Part shown: piece after piece, positions 1 to 6,996 of the stretch | How positions within the stretch are numbered: position 1 is the first letter of the stretch | Layout: each line of letters begins with the position of its first letter | Source of the DNA: Bacteroidota bacterium | GTDB taxonomy: Bacteria > Zhuqueibacterota > JdFR-76 > DREG01 | DNA: 11,388 nucleotides | NCBI GenBank assembly: GCA_030624545.1 | Contig: JAUXJX010000020.1 | Location: forward strand, 1-11,388 | Direction of reading: 5' to 3' | Notes under the pieces: generated by a model | What the model saw: the letters and a program-made list of their open reading frames with translations, nothing else | What the model was told of the DNA's origin: nothing | Databases searched by the model: none | Program-made: the position numbers and the translations under genes

Positions 1-1290
1 AGTCGTACTATACGACCCTATCTTTCCTCTTACGAAGCCGACTATTTCCAGGGCGCGGCATTCGAGAGCAGACGTGGTTCCTGGCAGTTTGGGGGCTGGT
101 ATTCGGATGCCAATATTGACGCCGGCCGCACCGATTCTGGCGAGCTCTCCAGCATTGTTCGCACTGGCTTGCATCGGACGGACACAGAGCGCAAAAAACG
201 CGGAGAAGCCCGCATTCGGATGCTGGGCGGTTTCCTCTACTACGAATTCCCCTTTGGAGTTGATTTGCAGTTTACGGGTTTTCAAGCAAGGTTCCAACCC
301 GGCGTAGCCGTCTCCCGGGACGAGCCTGGCGACTTCGGGCTCTCAGGCGAGAAGCTGCGGGTCCTGGGAGTGAACGCGCGCGGTAGCGTTGAACATTTTT
401 CCTATTTCGGCGAGGCTGTTTGGAATGAGAATGGCGCGGTGGCATTCCTAATTAGTGGGATGCGGCGGTGGCAGAAATTGAAGCTGCTCGGACTGTATCG
501 GAATTATTCGCCAAGATATGAAAATCCCTATGCACACGGCTTCGGTGAGCGGGACGGCACGCAAAATGAAAAAGGCTGGTACCTCGCGTCAGAATACCGG
601 CCATTTAAGAGTTCAACATTCACTGCCTGGTTCGATCATTTTTCCACACCGTGGCGAACCTTTGGCACCCCGCTTCCACAGCGTGGTTCGGATTTATTTC
701 TGCAGTGGGACCAGAAAGTAAATTCCTCATTTCGCTTTTATCTGCGCTATACAAACGATATAAAAACCTCCATCTTGCGAATTCCATCGGAATCCGTCCT
801 TTATGAGAAAGTAATTTTGCCGTACACAAGAGAGCGCGTGCGCCTGCATGTGCAATTCAGGCTGCAGAGAAATTATGAAATGGCGGGCAGAATGGAGACG
901 GTTGGTTATGGCTTGGCTGCGGAAGCGAACGAATCCATTCCCCGCAGAACAGATGAGGGATGGGTTCTCTATTGGGAGCTGAGAAAATCACGGCCCAGGA
1001 ACGGTCTGCGCGGCGGGGTTCGTCTCACATTTTTTGACACCGAATCTTTCGATGCGCGGCTCTACCAATTCGAGCAGGATCTGCCGGGTGTGCTTACCAA
1101 CAAACTGTTGTCAGGGCGAGGCGTTCGGTTTTATGTTTTTGTTCGATCACAAATTCTCAAACATTTTACCGTGTCCGCAAAATATGCAAGTACCCGTTTT
1201 GAAGATAGGGACACGATTGGCAGCGGTTTGGATACCATTGTTTCTCCGGTCCGGCATGATGTTTCTCTGCAGGTGGATGTGAGGTTTTGA
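1..1290 (+). CDS. C-terminal part of a predicted outer-membrane beta-barrel protein (helix-hairpin-helix protein family)
   Basis: Frame 1 is open from the first base of the window to a TGA at 1288-1290, so the 5' end is cut off and 429 residues remain. An internal TTG at 169 is not a credible start, because the same reading frame and style of sequence continue upstream of it. The protein is rich in alternating aromatic, small and charged residues (for example LGGFLYYEFPFGVDLQFTGF) and ends in a strand closing on phenylalanine (SLQVDVRF), as expected for an outer-membrane barrel recognised by the BAM machinery. The opening residues SRTTIRPYLSSYEADYFQG and the overall pattern recall the barrel that follows helix-hairpin-helix repeats in large secreted proteins of the FCB group. 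That resemblance is from memory, and the HHH part itself is not in the window. The role is unknown. Outer-membrane location is inferred. I would not assign DNA uptake from this fragment alone. Confidence 0.7.
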   Translation, partial: SRTIRPYLSSYEADYFQGAAFESRRGSWQFGGWYSDANIDAGRTDSGELSSIVRTGLHRTDTERKKRGEARIRMLGGFLYYEFPFGVDLQFTGFQARFQPGVAVSRDEPGDFGLSGEKLRVLGVNARGSVEHFSYFGEAVWNENGAVAFLISGMRRWQKLKLLGLYRNYSPRYENPYAHGFGERDGTQNEKGWYLASEYRPFKSSTFTAWFDHFSTPWRTFGTPLPQRGSDLFLQWDQKVNSSFRFYLRYTNDIKTSILRIPSESVLYEKVILPYTRERVRLHVQFRLQRNYEMAGRMETVGYGLAAEANESIPRRTDEGWVLYWELRKSRPRNGLRGGVRLTFFDTESFDARLYQFEQDLPGVLTNKLLSGRGVRFYVFVRSQILKHFTVSAKYASTRFEDRDTIGSGLDTIVSPVRHDVSLQVDVRF

Positions 1291-1378
1291 AGGGATAAAA
1301 AATGGCTTGTCTTCTAATTCTAGTCGGTTATATTATTCACTGATTTGGATAATCCCCCTTTTGGTTTAGACCAAAGTC

Positions 1379-1412
1379 GCAAGGCTGCGAATAATCGTAG
1401 CCTTTGCTTTTT
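1379..1412 (+). terminator. rho-independent terminator after the barrel-protein gene
   Basis: The arms at 1379-1389 and 1396-1407 pair over about 11 bp, with one bulged T and one G-T pair, around the loop AATAAT. Five Ts follow directly at 1408-1412. A smaller hairpin just upstream has perfect arms TTTGGT/ACCAAA (1360-1365 and 1370-1375). The terminator lies 89 nt past the stop of the first gene and 29 nt before phhB. It therefore probably ends the upstream transcript and separates it from phhB. An attenuator role for phhB is less likely but possible. Confidence 0.6.
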
Positions 1413-1440
1413 GGATTTGTAATTACGAATTGGAGCTAAT

Positions 1441-1782
1441 ATGCAAAACCTTACCGAACTAAAATGCACCGCCTGCCACAGAGACGCACCAAAGGTCACG
1501 CAAGAAGAGATCGCGGAATTGCATCCGCAGGTGTCCGAATGGGAACTTGTAGAGCGGGATGAAATCAAACGGCTCGAGCGATTATTCAAATTCGAGGACT
1601 TCGCACAGGCTCTGGCCTTCACAAACAAAGTGGGTGAATTGGCAGAGGAGGAGGGTCATCATCCCGCCCTTCTGACCGAATGGGGCAAAGTGACCGTCAC
1701 TTGGTGGACGCACAAGATCAAGGGGCTGCATCGCAACGATTTCATCATGGCGGCGAAGACGGATCAATTGTATGAATCATAA
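1441..1782 (+). CDS. phhB: 4a-hydroxytetrahydrobiopterin dehydratase (pterin-4a-carbinolamine dehydratase)
   Basis: The 113-residue product has the usual length for this single-domain family. The enzyme dehydrates 4a-hydroxytetrahydrobiopterin to quinonoid dihydrobiopterin, regenerating the cofactor of aromatic amino acid hydroxylases in the cytoplasm. The signature EEEGHHP is at residues 69-75. The three histidines that form the active site in the family are at 73, 74 and 91, with the spacing seen in human DCoH (61, 62, 79). The stretch [21 protein letters not shown] is typical of the C-terminal half, and the N-terminal [11 protein letters not shown] is common in bacterial members. The ATG has a GGAG at 1432-1435. 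No phenylalanine hydroxylase gene is in the window, so the physiological partner is unknown; many bacteria carry this protein without one. The next gene starts 64 nt downstream on the same strand. Confidence 0.95.
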   Translation: MQNLTELKCTACHRDAPKVTQEEIAELHPQVSEWELVERDEIKRLERLFKFEDFAQALAFTNKVGELAEEEGHHPALLTEWGKVTVTWWTHKIKGLHRNDFIMAAKTDQLYES

Positions 1783-1799
1783 AGGAAAGAAGAAATGGA

Positions 1800-1822
1800 G
1801 GGGCGGATGGCCCATTCGCCCT
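1800..1822. repeat. short imperfect palindrome between phhB and the 112-residue ORF
   Basis: The arms around 1800-1809 and 1813-1822 can form a stem of about 10 bp with a 3-nt loop; two of the pairs are G-T. The core reads GGGCGGATGG/CCCATTCGCCC. No T-run follows, so it is not an intrinsic terminator. It lies between two same-strand genes and could be a REP-like intergenic element or an RNA processing/stability hairpin. From memory, strings of this kind (GGGCGAATGGCCATTCGCCC) are dispersed in many environmental bacterial genomes. Confidence 0.5.
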
Positions 1823-1846
1823 TACAATAATCAGAGGTAAGTTCCA

Positions 1847-2185
1847 ATGACGGTTCAAGAACTGTGCACCAGATTTCCCGAGATTCCCCCAGATCTTCAT
1901 GCCGAACCGCTGCTGGCTCGGTTCGCCGAAACCTGCGGTGACCTCCTGCAAATCGCGCACAAGCCCAGCGCCTGTTCCACCGAGCACGATGCGGGCAATC
2001 ATTTTTATCTCAAGCTGATTGGCCCAATGGACATCTACCGCTATGGCCTGTCCACCAGGCATAAAGTGCTCACCCAAATTCAGGATCTTCTGGATCAACA
2101 CCAAGCCGATCCGAACGGTTTTGCCGCAAGCCTGCTTCCCGCGGATACGGCTGGGAAGGAAATCAAGGGCCCCGGGTGTGAGTAG
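1847..2185 (+). CDS. conserved-looking hypothetical protein, 112 aa
   Basis: I do not recognise this protein. It starts at ATG 1847 with the ribosome binding site AGAGG at 1833-1837, and ends at TAG 2183-2185. It is soluble, with no signal peptide or membrane segment. The N-terminus (MTVQELCTRFPEIPPDLHAEPLLARFAETCGDLL) looks helical. The middle contains KPSACSTEHDAGNHFYLKLIGPMDIYRYGLS, and the C-terminus carries AASLLPADTAGKEIKGPGCE. Cysteines are at about residues 7, 30, 43 and 111, too scattered for an obvious metal motif. The codon pattern, ribosome binding site and close position behind phhB (64 nt, same strand) argue that it is a real gene, possibly co-transcribed with phhB. No function is assigned. 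Confidence 0.75.
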   Translation: MTVQELCTRFPEIPPDLHAEPLLARFAETCGDLLQIAHKPSACSTEHDAGNHFYLKLIGPMDIYRYGLSTRHKVLTQIQDLLDQHQADPNGFAASLLPADTAGKEIKGPGCE

Positions 2186-2215
2186 CTCTCCTGGGATTGA
2201 CACAATCAAGAACTG

Positions 2216-2286
2216 AACCGCCAAGGCGCAAAGGTCGCCAAGACAGAGTATTATTAACTCATCGCGTCCTTCGCGGCTTTGCGGTT
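2216..2286. repeat. imperfect inverted repeat in a convergent intergenic gap, built of triplicated CGC-AAGG units
   Basis: The arms 2216-2238 and 2264-2286 pair at 19 of 23 positions, with mismatches at nearly regular intervals (2222, 2226, 2230, 2235), around a loop of about 25 nt. The left arm is itself three near copies of one unit: CGCCAAGG at 2219, CGCAAAGG at 2227 and CGCCAAGA at 2236. The gap lies between two converging genes. A T6 run at 2293-2298 follows the right arm on the plus strand after a short spacer, so the element may also act as a weak terminator. A 13-mer of the right arm (2266-2278) recurs inverted at 3785-3797. Confidence 0.55.
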
Positions 2287-2315
2287 AAAGAGTTTTTTCT
2301 GGCTGATATCCCGAA

Positions 2316-3764
2316 TCATTGGTAGTTGACCAAAACCGCAATGGCCAGAAATATAGCCGCAATCACCATGAGCTGCAAAAACAGCGGCAGAACGAACTTC
2401 AGCCATTTTTGATAGGGGATCTTCGCCAGGGTCAGCATGGCCATCAGAATTCCGGACGTCGGCACCAGGGTGTTGGAGAAGCCGTCGCCACATTGAAATG
2501 CGAAAACGGCCGTCTGGCGAGTGAGGCCGATGACGTCTGAAATGGGCGCCATGATGGGCATGGTAACCGCGGCCTGACCCGAGCCGGAGGGGATCAAAAA
2601 ATTCAGACAGGTCTGGAATATCAGCATGCCTTGTGCGGCGACAAATAAAGGAACCTGCTCCAACGTAGATGCGGCGGCATAAATGATGGTATCCAGTATC
2701 TGGCCATCCGCAAAAACTACCTGAATGCCCCTGGCAAACCCGACCACCAGCGCCGCGACCACCATTTCCTCCATTCCCTTCACAAAAGCCTTAGTCGCCT
2801 CGGCGATGGGCAGTCTGGCAATAATGGTCGCAACGATTCCCATCAGAAAGAATCCACCTGCCAAGTCGGGTATCCCCCAGTCCAGGGTTTGCACCGAATA
2901 AAGGATAAAACCGAAAATTGCGGCGCAGGCCACGACGATCCAGAGGTGAGCCCGGGTAAATTCATGCTTTTCGAGATGATGTTCTTCCAATTCAAATTTA
3001 TCTTCGGGCATGATGCCGGCTGCGGGATTTCTCTTGATCTTCGCGCCATATCGCAGCAGAAAGCTGACGGTGACTATCATAATGACCAGGAAGAAAATGG
3101 CTCGCAGCCAGAGGCCACTGTTGAGCGGCAGTTCGGCGATGCCTTGCGCAACGTTCACCGTAAAAGGATTGGTCGTAGCCGCGGCAAAACCCATATCGGC
3201 GGCCCGCATGACAAGCGCGAGACCGTAAATGCGGTCATAGCCCAACTCTTTGGATACCATCAGGAGGATAGGCACGAGCGGAATGTATTCCTCGCCCATA
3301 CCCAGGGTCGATCCGCCTGCCGCGAAAACAAACATGAGAATAATGGTCAGGAGCGGGCCCGATTGGCCAAACTTGCCCAGCAATTTGTGAATTACTCCGC
3401 TAATCGTTCCGGTACGCTGGAAGATTCCGAATACACCGCCTATGATAAAAATGAAAAAGATGATGTCGGCGGCGTCTTCCAGGCCACGGGGGATGGCGGT
3501 GAGAAAGCTGTGTAAACTGGCAGGCGTTGTCTTTCCTTCGACATCTTCGCCAATGACGATGCCTCGCAGGCTGATGTGCTTCTCCGACTGCTGGTAAGTT
3601 CCGGGAACCACGATGGTGCGAGTCTGGCCGCCGATTTCCTGCGTTTGACGTTGGTAGGAACCGGATGGAATTATGTATGTGAGAAGCGTGCTGACAAATA
3701 TCACGCCGGTGAGCAATGTGAAGACATGAGGAATCTTGATGCGCTGGAAGAAGGAAGTTGACAC
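2316..3764 (-). CDS. yfcC: YfcC/DcuC-family integral membrane transporter
   Basis: The 482-residue protein is predominantly hydrophobic, with roughly 11-13 membrane segments, starting near residues 14-32. It is predicted to be a secondary transporter in the inner membrane. The family (Pfam DcuC, YfcC subgroup) is usually annotated as C4-dicarboxylate or putative basic amino acid carriers, and the substrate cannot be read from sequence. Family-type conserved stretches are TTNPFTVNVAQ (197-207), IPSGSGQAAVTMPI (391-404) and GDGFSNTLVPTSG (426-438). These look like paired re-entrant or binding loops in two inverted halves. A charged loop (about 240-272, with EEHHLEKHE) divides the halves. The start is GTG at 3764, backed by a strong ribosome binding site. 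The gene lies 128 nt downstream of the aconitase-family gene on the same strand, so co-transcription and transport of a di- or tricarboxylate-related substrate are possible but inferred. Confidence 0.88.
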   Translation of the reverse strand: MSTSFFQRIKIPHVFTLLTGVIFVSTLLTYIIPSGSYQRQTQEIGGQTRTIVVPGTYQQSEKHISLRGIVIGEDVEGKTTPASLHSFLTAIPRGLEDAADIIFFIFIIGGVFGIFQRTGTISGVIHKLLGKFGQSGPLLTIILMFVFAAGGSTLGMGEEYIPLVPILLMVSKELGYDRIYGLALVMRAADMGFAAATTNPFTVNVAQGIAELPLNSGLWLRAIFFLVIMIVTVSFLLRYGAKIKRNPAAGIMPEDKFELEEHHLEKHEFTRAHLWIVVACAAIFGFILYSVQTLDWGIPDLAGGFFLMGIVATIIARLPIAEATKAFVKGMEEMVVAALVVGFARGIQVVFADGQILDTIIYAAASTLEQVPLFVAAQGMLIFQTCLNFLIPSGSGQAAVTMPIMAPISDVIGLTRQTAVFAFQCGDGFSNTLVPTSGILMAMLTLAKIPYQKWLKFVLPLFLQLMVIAAIFLAIAVLVNYQ

Positions 3765-3770
3765 GTGTGG

Positions 3771-3777
3771 TCTCCTT
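3771..3777 (-). promoter_or_regulatory. ribosome binding site fixing the GTG start of yfcC
   Basis: On the minus strand AAGGAGA ends 6 nt before the GTG at 3764. This favours the GTG as the true start and gives the typical short N-terminus before the first membrane segment. Confidence 0.7.
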
Positions 3778-3787
3778 GTTATTTAGC

Positions 3788-3814
3788 CGCGAAGGACACG
3801 AAGAGGCGCGAAGG
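3788..3814. repeat. triplicated CGCGAAGG-type units between the aconitase-family gene and yfcC
   Basis: Three related 8-mers follow one another: CGCGAAGG at 3788, CACGAAGA at 3797 and CGCGAAGG at 3807, spaced 9 and 10 nt. The 13-mer AGCCGCGAAGGAC (3785-3797) is the exact reverse complement of 2266-2278. The array sits just upstream of the yfcC ribosome binding site, in the 128-nt gap between the two minus-strand genes. Confidence 0.5.
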
Positions 3815-3892
3815 TCGCTGAGAAAGAAGAATTGCCGTTGTCCTTTAAAGTTTTTAGTTTCAGTCTCCGAAATCCGGTCTTCGTTCTCCGTT

Positions 3893-5869
3893 CTACTCCA
3901 AACGCGCCCGCACCCACTTCTCCAATCCCCCCACCAATACCAACTCCTGAGCAGCTTTTCCAACCGGGCTAAACTGATATTGCTTTCCGTTAGCTTCCAT
4001 TTGGGCCGTGCGGAAATCCAATTTCGCTTTGAATCCGGTTCGAACGGTTAACTTCTCTTCACCAAATTTTTCTTTCAAGTCGTTCACGAGCTCAGGCGCC
4101 TCGAGGGACAGGAAGCCGTTGTTCAATGCGTTGCGTTTGTAGGTTTCGCTGAAGGAGCCGGCAATCACCAATGCAAGCCCGCGGTGCATGAGGGCCGTGG
4201 CTGCCTGCTCGCGTGAGCTGCCGGTGCCGAAATTGAACCCGCCAACCAGAATATCCCCTTTCTCAACCAATTTGGTGAATTCAGGATCGTAATTCTCCAT
4301 AACCACCTGGGCCTGCTGCTCGGCGGTGAAATCATCCATGTAGGTATATTTGCCCGGATAGATGCCGTCCGTATTCAGGTTATCTTGATGGCAAAAGATC
4401 AGCTCGCCGTCGAGCGTTTCGGAAAAGCCAGGCAAAATGGTCATGGCTCCAGCGCCGCCAACAGTTTTTTCCTTTGGGCTGGTTTTTCCAGCCGGCTGAT
4501 AATCTTCCCAGTCACCGGGATGATCGATGATACCGGCAATAGCAGAAGCAGCTACCACGGCAGGGGAAGCCAGGTACACTTCCGCGTCCCTTGAACCCAT
4601 TCTTCCCTTGAAATTTCGATTGGTTGCCGAGATGCCAACCTCCCCTTCGTTTAATGTGCCCTTGCCCAGGCCAATGCATGGGCCGCAACCCGGCGGCAGC
4701 GGAGTGGCGCCCGCATCCAGCAGTGCCTGCCAGTCGCCACGCCTTTCACTCTCTGCCTGCACCTCGCTGGAAGCCGCGGCGATATAAAATTCCACGCCCT
4801 CCGCCACCTTCTTTCCTCTCACCATTGCGGCCGCCGAACTGAGATCCCCCACCCGGCTGTTGACACAGGAAACCAGGTAGGCTTTGTCGATCTTTACCTG
4901 GCGTTTGCGCATCTCCGCGACTGGCGCCATGATCTTGACGGAATTGGGACCGGAGATATTGGGTTGGACGGTATCGAGATTAAAAATGAGTTCCTTCGCA
5001 TAATATGCGCCTGTGTCTTCTTTGAGATGGTTCGGTTCTCTCTCAAGTTGCTCAATTCTCTGCAGGTTCAGCCGCGGATGCATGCCATTGTTGTCGGCAT
5101 CGGAAGGGACATTTTCCGGGCCGCGGCGCTCCACAAATTCTGCCCTCTTCTTGAGCCAATCGAGGGTAATCTCATCGACTGGGAAGACGCCTGCCAATGC
5201 GCCCCATTCGGTAGTCATGTTGGCGATGGTTAGCCGCTCATCCAGGGCGAGATTTTTGATGCCGTCGCCCACGAACTCGATCACATGATTCAACACCTCA
5301 TCCTCGTTGAAAAAGCCGCACAATGCGATGATCACATCCTTTCCGGTCACGCCCGGTCTTAGTTCGCCGGTGAGTTCTACCCTTGCTACCGGCGGCACCT
5401 GCCACCACGTGCGACCGGTCGCCCAGATGGCGGCGGCGTCGGTACGGACTACGGGAGTTCCCAAACAGCCGATGCCGCCGTACATATTGGAGTGGCTGTC
5501 AGATGCGACTACCAAGGTGCCCGGCCAGGCGTAGCCTTCTTCAACCATCACTTGGTGGCCAATACCCCTTCCGGCGGGATAGAAATCGGCTCCCATCTCT
5601 CTGGCAAAAGCCTCGATGTTCGCGTATTTCTGCAGGTTCTTTTCGCTTTCGTTTTGGATGTCGTGATCGATGGTGACAACCACCTGGCGAGGATTGTGCA
5701 GCCTTCTCGCCCCGATGCTGCGAAATTTGGGGATCACGGCTCCGGTGTTGTCGTGGGTCATCACATAGGCGGGCCGGATGGAGAGATAGTCGCCGCTGCG
5801 GACTTCATGACCATCCTCCGGATCAACCGCGAAGCGCTGGGCGATTTTTTCTATTAGGTTCTGTGGCAT
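3893..5869 (-). CDS. single-chain LYS4-like homoaconitase / aconitase-family [4Fe-4S] hydratase
   Basis: The 658-residue protein carries the whole aconitase fold in one chain: catalytic domains 1-3, a linker, then the swivel domain from about residue 478. The three [4Fe-4S] cysteines are C335 (LVSCVNSR) and C395/C398 (GCGPCIGLG). The swivel domain has the substrate-binding loop FNFGTGSSREQAATAL (545-560). The text resembles fungal mitochondrial homoaconitase LYS4 as I remember it more than AcnA or AcnB. Examples are KNLQKYANIEAFA, PAGRGIGHQVMVEEGYAWPG, SDSHSNMYGG, TGRTWWQVPP and DGIYPGKYTYMDDFTAEQ. LYS4 hydrates homoaconitate to homoisocitrate in the alpha-aminoadipate lysine route, but bacterial members may act as ordinary aconitases or on related tricarboxylates. 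No homocitrate synthase or homoisocitrate dehydrogenase gene is nearby. The ATG at 5869 is preceded by AAGAGGA. It is cytoplasmic and needs cluster assembly; nfuA is divergent to it. Confidence 0.88.
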   Translation of the reverse strand: MPQNLIEKIAQRFAVDPEDGHEVRSGDYLSIRPAYVMTHDNTGAVIPKFRSIGARRLHNPRQVVVTIDHDIQNESEKNLQKYANIEAFAREMGADFYPAGRGIGHQVMVEEGYAWPGTLVVASDSHSNMYGGIGCLGTPVVRTDAAAIWATGRTWWQVPPVARVELTGELRPGVTGKDVIIALCGFFNEDEVLNHVIEFVGDGIKNLALDERLTIANMTTEWGALAGVFPVDEITLDWLKKRAEFVERRGPENVPSDADNNGMHPRLNLQRIEQLEREPNHLKEDTGAYYAKELIFNLDTVQPNISGPNSVKIMAPVAEMRKRQVKIDKAYLVSCVNSRVGDLSSAAAMVRGKKVAEGVEFYIAAASSEVQAESERRGDWQALLDAGATPLPPGCGPCIGLGKGTLNEGEVGISATNRNFKGRMGSRDAEVYLASPAVVAASAIAGIIDHPGDWEDYQPAGKTSPKEKTVGGAGAMTILPGFSETLDGELIFCHQDNLNTDGIYPGKYTYMDDFTAEQQAQVVMENYDPEFTKLVEKGDILVGGFNFGTGSSREQAATALMHRGLALVIAGSFSETYKRNALNNGFLSLEAPELVNDLKEKFGEEKLTVRTGFKAKLDFRTAQMEANGKQYQFSPVGKAAQELVLVGGLEKWVRARLE

Positions 5870-6341
5870 TTCTCAGTCCTCTTGGGGAACAAGAATTGCG
5901 ATGGCCAACACCAACGGTTTTAAAGAAAGTCTGCAACAACCTTTCTCCGACGGCAGGCGCTCGCACCTACTATGTTGTACTAATATCACGGGGGCTCATA
6001 TTGTATGTTTTTGAAAATAGGAGTTTTGCAATAGAAACGAGTTAAAATAGCCAGATTTCTCCGAGCAAGCAAACGAAAAATCTGTTTATCTGTTGCGTGG
6101 AAAGTAATCCTTGGATTCAAGAACAATATTCGGAGATTGCTTTTAGCCCGTGCGGAATAGATTTGGAAACCTTGAAACGGATACAGACAAAAGATCGTAA
6201 CAATTCACCCACGAATGAAGAGGATGTCCGAAAATGCTAAAAGTTAGATGTCATTCATCCAAGAATAATGCTAGAAATCTTGGGGAAATAGGATATATTA
6301 TACCGTGCAATTTATTATGTTTGAATAGTAAGGAGTAGAGC
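5870..6341. other. AT-rich divergent intergenic region with no convincing gene
   Basis: This 472-nt gap separates two divergently transcribed genes and must hold both promoters. It is visibly more AT-rich than its flanks, especially from about 5990. AT-rich strings such as GGATATATTATACC (about 6292-6305) lie upstream of nfuA and could hold a -10 element, but I could not match a properly spaced -35. A reading frame is open from 6046 to a TAA at 6238-6240 (64 codons) without an ATG start or ribosome binding site. It would encode a tail including LFICCVESNPWIQEQYSE. I do not recognise it and treat it as chance or a gene remnant. Confidence 0.4.
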
Positions 6342-6926
6342 ATGCTTACCATAAGCGAAAGCGCGCAGCAAAAGATTGCTGAACTAATTGGATCCGCAGT
6401 CGGAGAGATTCATGGGATCCGTATTTCTGCCGTGGCCAAATCTCCTTTTAAGGCGGAGTACAAAATCGATTTCCAAAAGGATGAAGCGGGGGAACCGGAC
6501 GACACCATCATCAATTTTGCCGACTTCAACATCTACATATCACCCGAGAGCTACCCCTATCTCAAAGATGCCAAGATGCTTCTTCAGGAAAGCGAGTGGG
6601 GGGGCGAGTTCAAGATCGAAAACCCATCCTTGAAGGCTCCGGAACTTAAAGGGCCGGTTCCTGAGAAAATCCAAAAACTGTTGGACGAGCAGATTAACCC
6701 GGCGGTCGCTTCCCATGGTGGCGTTGTCACCCTAATCGACTTCAAGAACAGCACGGCCTATATCGAACTCGGTGGTGGCTGCAAGGGCTGCGGCATGGTG
6801 GACGTCACTCTTAAGCAAGGTGTGGAGGTGCTGCTCAAGGAAAATGTTCCGGAAATCAAGGAGGTGTTGGACGTTACCGACCATGCGAGCGGCACCAATC
6901 CCTACTATCAGCCATCCGATAAGTAG
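6342..6926 (+). CDS. nfuA: NfuA-type iron-sulfur cluster carrier protein
   Basis: The 194-residue protein matches the length of E. coli NfuA (191). Residues 1 to about 100 form an A-type (HesB/IscA-like) domain that lacks the cysteines of true A-type carriers, as is usual for NfuA. Residues about 106-180 form the NifU C-terminal domain. There GGGCKGCGMVDVTLKQGVE carries the cluster-binding C147-x-x-C150. The dimer binds one [4Fe-4S] cluster and hands it to apo-enzymes such as aconitases and radical SAM proteins. The C-terminal SGTNPYYQP recalls the tyrosine-containing tail of proteobacterial NfuA. The ATG has an excellent ribosome binding site (AAGGAG, 6330-6335). The radical SAM gene follows closely on the same strand, and the LYS4-like hydratase is divergent, so both neighbours are likely cluster clients (inference). 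Confidence 0.93.
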   Translation: MLTISESAQQKIAELIGSAVGEIHGIRISAVAKSPFKAEYKIDFQKDEAGEPDDTIINFADFNIYISPESYPYLKDAKMLLQESEWGGEFKIENPSLKAPELKGPVPEKIQKLLDEQINPAVASHGGVVTLIDFKNSTAYIELGGGCKGCGMVDVTLKQGVEVLLKENVPEIKEVLDVTDHASGTNPYYQPSDK

Positions 6927-6959
6927 TTCTTAGGAACCATCAAGAGATACCCCATTTCC

Positions 6960-6996
6960 TTGAATATTCTCCTGATTTCTACGTATGAGCTTGGGC
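6960..6996 (+). other. out-of-frame N-terminal codons of the radical SAM protein; probable frameshift
   Basis: Reading from TTG 6960 gives (M/L)NILLISTYELG, a hydrophobic first strand as expected at the start of a B12-binding Rossmann domain. This frame then diverges from the main one: GAG CTT GGG at 6987-6995 is followed by a single C (6996) before CAG CCT TTC of the main frame. Removing that C would give ELG-QPFGLASPAAWL. Adding two bases would give ELG-x-QPFG. The ATG at 6985 of the main frame lacks a visible ribosome binding site and would produce a protein without this strand. I read this as a frameshift mutation or an assembly/sequencing error, less likely programmed frameshifting. Confidence 0.6.

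Noticed and set aside
74..307. Small plus-strand ORF inside the first gene
   Set aside because: It lies within the coding frame of the barrel protein, and its composition (Pro/Ala/Leu) is typical of an out-of-frame reading.
1288..1320. Possible selenocysteine readthrough at the TGA ending the first gene
   Set aside because: Only a few codons follow before another stop, there is no conserved tail or SECIS-like hairpin, and the protein already ends in a barrel-type terminal phenylalanine.
1358..1412. Riboswitch upstream of phhB
   Set aside because: The two tandem hairpins and T-run looked leader-like, but I could not match any known riboswitch consensus. A terminator for the upstream gene explains them better.
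2889..3515. 208-codon plus-strand ORF opposite yfcC
   Set aside because: It is the antisense of a strongly supported membrane protein, with odd His/Asn/Gly-rich composition and no motif; a shadow frame.
5863..6045. 60-codon ORF starting at the aconitase start region
   Set aside because: It overlaps the start of the aconitase-family gene on the other strand, and has no ribosome binding site or recognisable content.
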